From assembly GCA_006538405.1 (NCBI GenBank), contig BJKQ01000003.1:3038001-3102000 (forward strand): a DNA stretch of 64,000 nt. Reading direction: 5' to 3'. Within the stretch, counting starts at the first letter, position 1. Each line of letters begins with the position of its first letter. Position numbers and translations under genes: made by a program. The stretch is from Hansfordia pulvinata. Its lineage: Eukaryota; Ascomycota; Sordariomycetes; Xylariales. The notes beneath the pieces are model-generated. The model saw only the letters and a list, made by a program, of their open reading frames with translations. It was not told the origin of the DNA and ran no database searches. Below, one piece after another: positions 1 to 10,800 of this stretch.

Positions 1-3000
1 GAGGTAGAGCACGGAGAGATCCCTCACCACCACCATCACAGGCATCATGAGCCCGAACTTCAGCTCGTTCGCCACAAAGATCACCACCGACACGGCCACC
101 ACCACCATAAGCACAAGCACAGCCACAGTCACGACGGCGTCGACCGCTACAAGAGGGAGATTGAATACTTCGGCACCAACGAGCCGCCGCCCCCACCCGT
201 TGTCATTCGCCAGAAGCCCCACGAGCAGAAGATCATTGTCCAAGAGGCTCCCCAGGCCGGCAACATTGTCCTTCCCCGCCAGGAGCCCCACTATATTGTG
301 CTGGACAACCGCAACTCGCGCGAGGACGAATACTGGCGGAGACGCGAGGAGCTGGACGAGATCGATCGCGAACGCGAGCGTCGCCGCCGCGAAGAGGACA
401 TGCAGCTGGACCGTCACAGCAGTCATCGCAGCCACCACAGCAGGCATGAGTCGCGCGACTCGCGAGATTCGCGCGACGACGACGAGTCTGACGACGCCTC
501 TGATTACTACGTTCACCGCACCGTCATGCGCCAGGATAAAGGCAACGAGCGCCACAAGAAACGCCATGTAGCCGAGGGTGCGCTTGCCGGAGCTGGTGTC
601 GCAGGCCTTCTCTCGGGCCGCCGCAACAGCTATGGCGAAATGCAAGAAGGCCGGGGCCGCAAAGTCCTTGCCGGAGCGGCCTTGGGTGCCCTTGGCACCG
701 AGGTCTTGCGTCGGGCCAAGAGTGCGTACCAAGACCATCACGACGATTACGATGGATATGGAAGCGACGGCTCGTATCGCCACCGCAGCAGGTCGCGCAG
801 TAAGAGCAAGGTGAAGACCGGTCTTGCCCTCGTAAGTCTCTCCTCTTCTTGACGCAGCGCAGCTGGGACTTGATTGCAAATACTAACTTGCTCTTCTTAC
901 AAGGGGGCGGCTGCTTTGGCTGTGGCCGGTGGTCTCAAGTACATGCAAAACAACAAGGTCGACAAGGAGGAGGCTACGCGCGGGCGCTCCCGAGGGCGCC
1001 GCTCCTACTCTGCCGACAGCTACTCCCGATCCCCGAGCCGAAGTTCTAGCGCAACCCGCGGCAGATCCCGCTCCGTGAGGTCGACAAAGTCAAGTTCGGC
1101 CAAGGCGGCTTTGGCCACTAGGTGAGTTCCATAGCGCAGCTCAACCGAGTCATGCAAATCCGTTTTGGCCACGAAACCAAGGAGGCGTGATCAAGAATTG
1201 ACCCATTTGATCACCACAGTGCTGTGGCTGGGCTTGTCCAGCGCTACAGGTCCAAGTCGCGGGGATCATCAAGATCCAAGTCTCGCGTGAGAACTGGTAC
1301 GTGCCATCCTTATCCATTACCCAGCCCCCTCTAATTCTCTGTAGGAGCTGAGATTGCAGCCGCTGGGCTCAGCGGCGCTGCGGCAAATAAGCTGTGGGAG
1401 CGCCACAAGGACAAGAAAGAAAGGCGTCGGGACCGTGACCTGGGAGATGACTACTCGAGAAGTCGCAGCCGCAGCAGATCGAGAAGTGTTTCACGCTCCA
1501 GGTCACCGCCGAGGCTTCGCTCGCGGTCCTCAAGCGCCAACCGCCAGCTAGTGCCTGTCGTTCCTGGCGTCGAATACGGAACCGGCGCCACTGGGTACGA
1601 CTCTGAGGACGACCATGTGCATACCAGCAGTCACCGATCGCGCACGTCTGCCAACTCCAGCCAGCAGGATATCAAGTCCAAGCGAAGTCGCAGCAGACTT
1701 CGTGATATCGCCACGGGGGTTCTTGGCACAGGCGCGGCCGCGATGGGCATCAAGAAGTACAACGATGGCAAGAAGAGCTCTGAGCGCAGCGAACGCAGCG
1801 AGCGCAGTGAACGCGCCGAGAGAGCTGAGAGGTCGCGCGAGAACAGCCCGGAGCGATCTCAGGATAGGAGATCCAGGGACCGCAAGAAGCGCGAGAGGCG
1901 TTCGCGCGACCGCGAAAGACGCCGTAAGTAAAGTGGATATGTCTTTCTTTGTCATCCCTATGCTAATTGAACCACCAGGGTACGAAGAAGCGTCGACAGC
2001 TGCCTCAGAGGACCCTTACTATAACGAATACGACTTGGAGGCTGGGCCTCCCCCCTCACCACCGCACGCCTCTGGCGGAGCGTTCTACCCGCCAGGAGCA
2101 GTGCCCCCTGACAGCGCCTACTATCCTCCGCATGGACACCCTCCGCCGGCTCCCGCTTCGGAGGGCTTCACTCAGCATCCCGGCCCATCATCAATGAACG
2201 TCAGCGGCTACCCCCCGCCCCATAATCAGCCTTACAGCCCTGACTACACCGAATACCCGCCTCCGCCACCAGCCCCCGGTCCTCCGCCGCCGGGTAACGG
2301 CCCTCGCAATGGGCACCCTCCCGGCCCTGAAAACGTGAGTCGTCATTCAGTCCCCGGCGGCAGCCAGTCTTTTCATGATTCCTTCCAAAGCGCGAGCAGA
2401 GAGCAGGGTGCGTCTCCTTGAGTACCACTGGTTTTCCTTTGTACTTTGACCGTGTCGAATTGCCATGTTGCTTTCTGCCCACCTGTGCCGCGAAGCTAAT
2501 CAACATCTACAGTTGGTTTAGATATTCCACGCGAAGTGTCGCCCATGCCGCCTTCCATAAGTGACACTTGGTCGGACTCGCCACCGCTTTCATCCAAGGT
2601 CAAGTTTGGCCCTCTCTCCCCAAAGTCGTCCCAAACGCTCAGGCGACATCACGAAAATACTGGGGAGCATGAGCGCAATGCGGACAACGCACTCGGGCCA
2701 GATGCACCTAATGTGAACACCGATCCTCCTTATCCTACAACGTCTTCTGGCGACATGCCGATGCCTGAGCACGACCCTCAGCACCAGAGGACGCGCGAGC
2801 GATCAGACTCGGACCCATCGGCCAATCGGCCTCCAGCTCTCCGTCGCCGGCGGAAGCGAGCTGAGAAACGGTCTGACAACCCGGGACATGCACAAGAAGA
2901 GGAGGTGGAAGAGCTTCCCGACAGGTTCGACTCGTTGGGCCAGCCGCTTGAGGGCTCGAGTCGTGAAAGCGCGCGTGGATCCCCAGGCTGGACATCCCGG

Positions 3001-3327
3001 CGCGGCGAGTTTGAGTACCGCCCCCGAGGTGGCGGCTCGGGAGACAGAAACGTCCACATGCAGGGTTCTTGGGGTGTTGCTGGCACCGACGGCGACGCAG
3101 TAAACAATATTGCCCGATCTGTCGGCGACGTCCTGGAGGGACGTCAAGGCTGGATGGGCCTTCTGGGTGATGTGCTGGGCTCTTTCGGTGGCAGCGGTGA
3201 TGCACTTGACGGGCAAGACCGAAGCCGTGGAGATCACGGGATCGAGGATCGTGATCGTGATAGGAACGACCATAAACAGCGCCGCAGGCGCTCCTCTAGG
3301 AGAAGGGATTCCGATTACGACGATTGA
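1..3327 (+). CDS. DUF3824-type RS-rich, proline-rich protein (5' partial)
   Basis: The frame is open from base 1, so the start lies outside the window. Six exons are inferred: 1-831, 904-1121, 1220-1296, 1345-1923, 1979-2407 and 2513-3327. All introns (72, 98, 48, 55 and 105 nt) have GT..AG ends and join in frame, giving about 982 visible residues. The N-terminal part is His-rich, then highly charged (R/E/D). Several Ala/Gly-rich hydrophobic segments follow (for example AEGALAGAGVAGLLSG, GAAALAVAGGLKYMQ and EIAAAGLSGAAANKLWE), each followed by an Arg/Ser-rich stretch. A Pro/Tyr-rich part comes next (YPPPHNQPYSPDYTEYPPPP) and a charged C-terminus ending RRDSDYDD. Gly/Ala helices alternating with RS segments and a PPP tail are typical of fungal DUF3824 proteins, whose function is unknown. 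Family assignment is from memory of this architecture; the exon model is read directly. Confidence 0.85.
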
Positions 3328-4744
3328 GGCAGGGCACTCTCCAGTGAAAGGTGAAACGCTTGCAGGTCATGACAGAGGTAGAGTCTTTCCAGTCGGTCGT
3401 ACAGAGCTTACGGACAGTGTTGGCTAGACCACCTGCGTGTCTCGGATAGCAGCTGGAAATAGGACAGTGAGGAGGGCACCGTTGCGGCTGGCCAATTCGT
3501 CGGCGCGGTGGGCAGTTCTTAGCGGGGTTGTGTGTCTTGGAGATTCGCCATCATGTATGTATGTTCTTGTTATATGTCTTGGAAACTGTTATGAGGACCT
3601 ATTTTCTGGCTTTGCTGTCTGGTGCCGTCGGAGATGTCTCTCCCAACCCCGCCTTTTGTCAACGAGCTGGTTGACGCTGTCTTGGCAGAGAAAGTTCCAA
3701 CAGAGAGCCCAACCAGCAACGGCGCCAGGCACTGACAGAGGGCCGGGCCACATTGGTCGCTCAGCAGCCTGGGTCGGGGCGAATGTGTAGCTAGAATACG
3801 GAATGCGGAATGCGGGTAGTGTGCGGGTATCTACCCCATTGTAGGGGTCGCCCCCTTCCACACGGTTCTAGGCAGGCACATCAAGGAATCATACGGGCAG
3901 GGCACTTGTGTAGCCTGATGTGACGGCGCGTCGCCGCAAGTCCCTGCCTCTGCCACGAACATGTAATGTTGGAATCTGGCCTGTTGAATGTTACCAACAT
4001 CGCACGAGCATGGTCATTCACTGCACAATGGTCGCGATACCAAATAACGCGAGTCTAGGTATTTGCACTAGTAGCGAACGTGGATCCGACCTGGTCTTTG
4101 TCTATGAAAGAAGTCCTAAGAGGAAAACAAAAAAAGGGGAGGGAAGGTCTGAAAAAAGAAGGAAGAAGAAAAAGGTGAACCGCCGCCACCGTCGCCGCGT
4201 ACAGCCCAGTCCAGCTCGGTAGGCAAGAAGGGCTTACCGATGACAGGTGCAGAGTTGAACGGCGAGGTAAGCGAACGTCGGGAAGAAAAGAAGAGAGAGA
4301 AAGCTGCGATCCGTCGGGGGGGGAGGTTTCGCGAACTTCGAAAGACCCTGCCCATCTGGGCGCACAAGCAGCAGCAACACCAGCACGTGTTCGCACCCTC
4401 AAAGAACCACCGAAATCAACACGCCGCAGCATCGGAGGCACGCCTCGAGCCGCCTGTCGCCTTTGCCGGTCCAGCCCGCGCTCTGCTTCCAGCTCCCAAG
4501 ACCAGCTCGATGGGGTGTTCGCTCCGGCGGATCCGTGCGGCTTCCGCGCCGCTGCGTGGGCTTACATGTCGATGGCTTTACGGGTGGGCGTGGGCGCCGG
4601 CGAACTCGGGGACTGTGGTCGGTGAGAGGTGGAGAGAAGGGGCCAGGTCAGCATACTTCGGGCGAGCTTTAAGAGCCTCATCGTCGACTTGGGTCGACTC
4701 CGACGTTTTGAGGCCCCGGGCATCTCCGCTGAGGGGTCAGATTA
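3328..4744. other. intergenic region between convergent genes
   Basis: This lies between the 3' ends of the DUF3824 gene (+) and the secreted-repeat gene (-), so it should hold both 3' UTRs and terminators. It contains a purine-rich tract around 4120-4180. I see no coding signal: the ORFs here are short, overlap in several frames and lack recognisable domains. Confidence 0.6.
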
Positions 4745-5495
4745 CTACTCACTTCCTGCAACAGGCCGTTAGTTCGCGGGGTTCAAATGCCGAGGATTTG
4801 CCATCGCTTTCCAGTCCATGCGGTTACTCTGTTGCAGCGCAATTCGAGAGGGCTCGCTCTGCTTACCGGTAGGGATGCCCGAAGGCAGGCCGCCCCAGGA
4901 GCCCCGCTGGGGAAGCCGCCTGGGAAGCCGCTGGGAAAGCCGCTGGGGAGGCCGCTGGGGAGACCGGTCGGGATGGCCTCAGTCGGGGTGGGGGACAGAC
5001 CCTGGCGCGCCACGTGTTGGAAGTTGTGCGGCTTGGGGGGCTCGCCGGAAGGCTTGGGAGGCGCGCCGGATGGGTGAGGGTGAGGGTAGTGATCATGGCC
5101 GCCCGGGTGGCCAGAGTGGTGCGGCGGCGGCGGCACGCCGGAGGGGAAACCGCTGGGGACTTTGATGTTCGGTTCTGTCAGTCAATGTCCTTGGTCTGGC
5201 CTCTTTGGCATATGAACACCCTGCAGTTCTGATTGCAGGCGTAGAGGATAGACTCACAGCCGCTAGGGGGGCCGCTGGGAGCGCCGCTGGGAGCTAGATG
5301 ACAGAAGTGTGAGCACGAACTTGGCTCGCTTCATATGGCTAGAAAGACCTCTTACGAGAAGGAGCTGTAGATAGAGAGTCAGCTTTGCCGTTATTTCACT
5401 TCCATTATGTTGGCAAACTTACCACCAGAAGGCTTGGTGGGGGCTTGGGGAAGAGCGGCAGCCAGGCCGGCAATAGCAAGGATCGTGAACTTCAT
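4745..5495 (-). CDS. small secreted Pro/Ser/Gly-repeat protein with micro-exons
   Basis: ATG at 5495 opens a classic signal peptide (MKFTILAIAGLAAA, probable cleavage just after) followed by LPQAPTKPSGG. Exon 1 (5495-5423) has donor GTAAGT. A 9-nt exon (5364-5356) follows, then a 36-nt exon (5293-5258), then exon 4 from 5159. Each intron carries CTGAC or CTCAC branch-like sequence, and every junction is phase 1, so the xPSG tetrapeptide repeat runs smoothly across all of them. Exon 4 encodes a Gly/His/Pro segment (GHPGGHDHYPHPHP) and further PSG repeats (GLPSGLPSGFPSGFPGG). A last intron (4866-4756, TTGCAG acceptor) would give a TAG stop at 4747-4745. To reach it in the repeat frame, one base must be gained at the G4 run (plus-strand C run 4893-4896); otherwise the frame runs on to about 4783. 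The function is unknown; an extracellular or wall-associated role is inference. Confidence 0.65.
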
Positions 5496-5603
5496 GATGA
5501 GCTTTTGGGTCTCTTAGAGAACGTAGAGGTAAGGAGCGGTATGAGTTGATTGCTGTGCTGCGGATGAAGTTCCACTGGCACCAACAAAGCACCCACGGCC
5601 GGT

Positions 5604-5612
5604 CTTTATATA
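5604..5612 (-). promoter_or_regulatory. probable TATA box of the secreted-repeat gene
   Basis: On the minus strand this reads TATATAAAG, about 110 nt upstream of the ATG at 5495. Spacing and sequence fit a fungal core promoter. It is not experimentally supported. Confidence 0.55.
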
Positions 5613-7851
5613 GATAAGCGCTGAGCCATACTTGTAATACTTTGATGTTTTTTGTACACTGTTTGCCTGAGGACTGGGGCGCCTATCACGTTGCAAGCGA
5701 AGATCATAGCCCCTTGTCATCTTGCAGACATGAATCTAGCCCTGACATTTACCAGAGTCTATCCCGTTCCGGTGGGGGCAAAAACGAAACGGAACAGTTC
5801 TGTATTGCGGGAACGAAAATACTCGCGTCTCCGGCTTGAGGACTGGCTACTGCAACGACACAAAGTAAGCAGTATAGTATGGGCCACCTCCTGTGTCTGG
5901 CAGTGAGGTGTCTGACAGGGTTCATCAGATCATTACCCCCTACAGATCGGAGCCGGGCGGCAGCGTGGCAGCATGCGTTTGCGGACCCTGGAACGCTCCG
6001 TACTCGTAGGTCGCAGGCCAATACCGGATAATTGCTGGAAGATATCCTCGGGCCGCCTTTCTCCTTGAAACGAATGGCAAGGCCTGGACGCCATATCAAG
6101 TTTTCTGCATGACGCGTCAACGCCCCTGTGTGCCCACGCTGCACCCATGGCGCCCGTGTGGCGACAGGGTGCGCGTTTGTTCTCTCTGAGTGTCCATTGG
6201 CAGATGCGTAAGGTACTCGTAGGTTGAATGGCAAGCTTTCTACCCCGGGCATCCTCGTCCGTTGTCGCACACGGGTCAACGAGTCCAAGGCGCCGTGAGG
6301 TTCGGGACATATGCAAGCCAGGGGGTGGATTACGCGACCCTCGCCCCAAGGTGACCTGGTCCCATGCTATTGGAGGGCTTTTTCGTTCAAAGTTCCCATA
6401 CTTTCTTGTGTTTCTTTCGCTCTCCTCGCCGTCCGCGTTCTGTCGCAGGTGTTTGAACGCCCATGGCAGTGGCGCGCTTCCCAGATAGGTGGCCTTCGAA
6501 GTACAGTAAATTGGCTGCATAGCGGGCTGGATTGATTGCCGGGGTTGGCGGAGTGCGCCTTTCGCTTCCAACCCCGCGGCACCCCTACGAGTAGGTGCGG
6601 TGCAGCCGGGACGGAGCCTGTGGCGGGTTGTGGTTGTGCGGCTTTTCGTGCCCAGACAAGCTGATTAGGGGAACAATCTTGCAGCCCTCGCTGTCCGTTG
6701 ATGGGTCGCCAGACGGGCCTTGGCTAAGCGACTTGCCGCTGCGGCTCCTATTCGGTTCGGTCAAGGCTGGGGTTGGGATGGTTGGGAAGTCAAGCTGTCG
6801 AACTGGTGGGCTTGGCCAGGGTGTTGTTTCACCGATGGTCCCCGTCTCGGGTTTCTTCGTCTGGTCTCAGAAGCTGCGAGCAACCAGAAGCGGCCACCCC
6901 TTGCAGGGTCATATAGATGCAACACATCCAGTGATATGTTATCATCCGAAAGTGGGCATTGGTGGCCCGTCGGGAAATGGGCGCCGTCCGCTACCATTGG
7001 CACAATGAGCGACGACGAGGTCAGACGAAGAGCTTCTCCGTATACGCGTAATGTGGCACCTGCAGCGAGTAGATGGCCGAGAGAGGTTGATAGGTGTATT
7101 GCATCATTCTGACAAGACTGGCGTTGTCGTCAAAATCCGGTATAGACACGGTGCATCTGGTCGAATTCACGAGAGGAGAACTTTGAGGTTTGATCTGAGG
7201 TGTGATCTGGCCGTTTGAGGGCGCGCCTTCCAGTGACTGGGCCGCCTACTGCTCTTTTCAATCCAATGAGGTCCATGTTCATTGGTCGGGTTAGGTTACC
7301 TACGTCGGGTACCTTGATGTACTTGCATTTACATGTACCTGCAGGTGGTGAGACTTCGAGATCGGGAAAGAGCCGGCCATCTTCTATCTCGAATACCAGA
7401 GGAAGGGGCGAATGAAGGCGAGCCGGACCGACCAGAAGGTTCGGCGTGCGTCGGGTTGCCCCCGGCCTGGAGGTATCAACGCCAGGCTGTTTGCCGGCAC
7501 GGCCTCAACCACACCATGAACCTCAACCTCTTCGTCCGGCTTCTCGACGCGTGTTGATTCACGCCTCGACTTGCCGTACTTCCCTATCTACAGTCATTCG
7601 TTCTATATACATACCGACTATCGTTAAATCCATTCATTCGTTTGGTCCGACCGCAGTCCAGCCAACCACGAACTTGCGTTCCTTGCCCTTTCCTGTGCGC
7701 CATTCTTACCAATATCTTCATCCTCTCCATTGCAGTCCCAAAGCGTCGACGCCTCTCCATCTCACGAGTACCGGGCCTGCCGGGGTGCCTGTGTCCGCAC
7801 CAACCAAGGGAATGGTGTGAGCTGAACAGCATTGCCCCTTCGCAGAACAAT
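5613..7851. promoter_or_regulatory. shared upstream region of divergent genes
   Basis: This lies between the divergent secreted-repeat gene (-) and MFS gene (+) and so holds both promoters and 5' UTRs. A TATATA at 7604-7609 lies about 240 nt before the MFS ATG and is a weak core-promoter candidate. Copies of the TACTCGTA motif occur near 6000 and 6212, and TACGAGTA near 6586. No gene can be supported. Confidence 0.5.
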
Positions 7852-10800
7852 ATGGATCGCCTCTTCAGAAGAAACAAGAGCGAGGACCACGTCACTCGCT
7901 CTCAGCATCCCCACCAGGAGGCGGTCCATTTTGTGGGAGATGCAGTACCGCCCTCGAGCTCGAATCGACCTGAGCCTTCGTTGAAGACCACTGCCTCTGC
8001 CAGTGGCTCTTACCGCCATCCATTGCTCAAGTCCAACAACCCAACAGAACACTTGCCCGACCGGGACTTGCCGATTTCACCTGTACTTTCTCATAACAGG
8101 AAGCCCACCGAAGACCAACATCAGCCCTTTCGATTCCTGAATGCCACCCTGCAGGGGCCGGTACCGGGACAGTTGGACAAGGTAGACCTGAATAACGAGG
8201 GCGTACCACATTTTGATGAATTCAGGGGTTTCCAGCACGAGCCACATCCGCCAGCAGCTCACAACGAGGTCACCTCGAGCTCTCTTCCGTTTCCGAGAGG
8301 GGAGGCAAAGATCGGAGAAATAGACTCGGCAACGAGTGTCCCGGGGGCCTCGGTCGACACACCTCGGCGGCTGGAATCCAAAGTGTCTTTCGACGCCCCA
8401 AGTCCCGAAATGAACGCCAACGTCACCGACCTTATGGATGACTACGATACTGATTTGGAATACCCGCCAAGCTACCTTAGAGTTCGTCAAGGAGTATCCA
8501 AAGTCCGGCCTGCCGTACTTGAAGAAGAGATACCACAAGCTGGCCAAGCCAGTAGCGAAGCGCATAACGAGAGCTACACTACTGTCGAGTCGCAGGAAAG
8601 GCCTAGCTCTCTCGAACCACAGGACGAGCACCATAAAGACGAACCAAAAACGACCCCTGCGTCTTCTTACTGGGGCTTTCTGCCTCACTTTGGCCGACAG
8701 AGAGCACAAGAACCACTGAGATCGAGTGGCGGCGAAGATGTACACAGCGAGCCTCAGTTCTTGGACCGGGAAGGTGAAGCTTCAACGGCCGAGGCGGTTG
8801 AAGGCACCGCGGCACAGCAACATGGGAGATCCCTGACCGATAAGAAGCTATCTGCTACCGAAAGCCTACCATCAAGCTCGCCCACGGAAGTCATCAACAA
8901 TGCCATGGCAATGCTAGCGGAGTCTTCGAACAACACGGGAAACGCACAGTTCGCTAGTCAGAACGACTTTCTTCAACGCTCTACGTCAAATCAAGAAAAT
9001 GTTCGGCTAGAGAACTCTTCCCCTGCTTCAACGGCAGAGAAGCATGCTTTCAAGGTGGACATGCTCCAAGATCGGCTGCGTCAGAAACCCCCTCTCAGAG
9101 ACCATTCCCGCAAATCAACTCCTTCAGTTTCGCCCACATCGCAACGAGTTCCGAGCATAGGACCAAGCCAGTCGCCAAACCAATCGTTACATGGCCGGTT
9201 GGACCCCCGAAGGACTGCGCGATAGCTCCGCGAAATCTTAGGCCAATCCAAACAACACAGCCCTACGGGTAGCGTAAATCTGACAAGCCTTCCCACCAAG
9301 GTTCACCCGCGCCATGAGCCCCATGATGATGGTATGGAGGCATCATTGAGCCGAAGCGCAACGAGGGTCACGACATTTTCCAAGGAAAATGCTGCAGATG
9401 CTGGCGCCATGGGTGCGGCGATGCAGGACCTGGAAGATCTTTTGAGCGAGGCTTTGAGGATCGCAAACGACGTGGCAAATCAAGATGGGTGTGAGCACGT
9501 TTCGAGCGAAAACGCAGCGCCGCCTGTCTCTGACAACAAATCCACCCGAGAACAACCAACGCCCTCCGATGAAGATAAGGCGAGCGACTCACCAGTCCTC
9601 GCGCAAGATGCTCAAGCTGGCACAGTCAGCCCTACAGTGTTTGCTGGTGCTGTAAGTGGCGTCATCCATGGCTGCCAAGCCCTCGCACTGGGGTCTCTAA
9701 GGCGTCGGAATCTGGCCGAGTATGACCCTGACCATAGCAACATAAAGGGGCCCATCTTGCCTAATCGAACTTCAAGCCTGAACACTGAAAAGAGGCACTC
9801 GCCCACTGCTACCGATAGCAGTCGCCCGTCACGCGAGGGTAAGAATACAACTTTCTTGCCATCTGCCAGTCGTCCAACGAAGCAAAAGGCCACACCGCGG
9901 CTTCAGGAACGCATGGGAAACGACCAAGACCGTGCCACATCGCAGAAGAATCAGGGAGGACAATCGAATAGTAACGGAGTACGCGAATACGTCCGCTTCT
10001 TCAATCGGCCCCCAATCACACCGCGTGAAAGCTCCATGTCTCTGGCACGAAACCAATGCAAGGCTGAGACGCATGCCTATGAGCACCAAAGGTTTTTACG
10101 GCATTCCCGCCGTGACTTGCATTTTCTCGCTCTTGACGGCGGCTCCTCCGACGATGTGATAGACTTCACTACGCAGTACAACGTCGAATCACCACGAGAT
10201 ACCGGACCGGTGGGACAGCAGCTGCCCCATCGTGCTCATGCCCACAACGTGGCAGCCACCAGAAAGGTTGAACGCGATTTCCACGAGTCTTATGCCAAGG
10301 GGCATCCAACAAGAGGCTTCAGCCTTCGCAAAAGGTCTCATGTCAGCCTTCGGGAGGGACAGGTGTTCAGCCTCGCCAAGTCTATCAAACGGCAGCCCAT
10401 TGCCCGCGATTGGCCAAATGACCGGAAAAGGCTGGTTGCGACCGTATCCTGTATCAGCACTGCTCTGATCGGCGTGCTGATTGGTGTTTACGCCGGCATA
10501 GTTCCATCAGTTCAATATTACATCGCCGATTTCAACCATTACGCGATCATCGGTAACGTCGGGTTCTACGCAGGCATGTCGCTGCCGCCCCTGTTCTTCT
10601 GGCCTCTACCTCTTCTACATGGCCGCAAGCCCTACATCATGTGCAGTCTCTGCGTTGCTTTGCCGTTGCTCTTCCCGCAAGCGATCACGGTTGCGTCATC
10701 AAGATCCCCTGACACCCCTGTGTGGAGAATAGCTCTGCTTCTCCCTCGTGCGCTGATGGGCTTCGCACTCGGCTTCGCCAGCATGAATTTCCACTCCATC

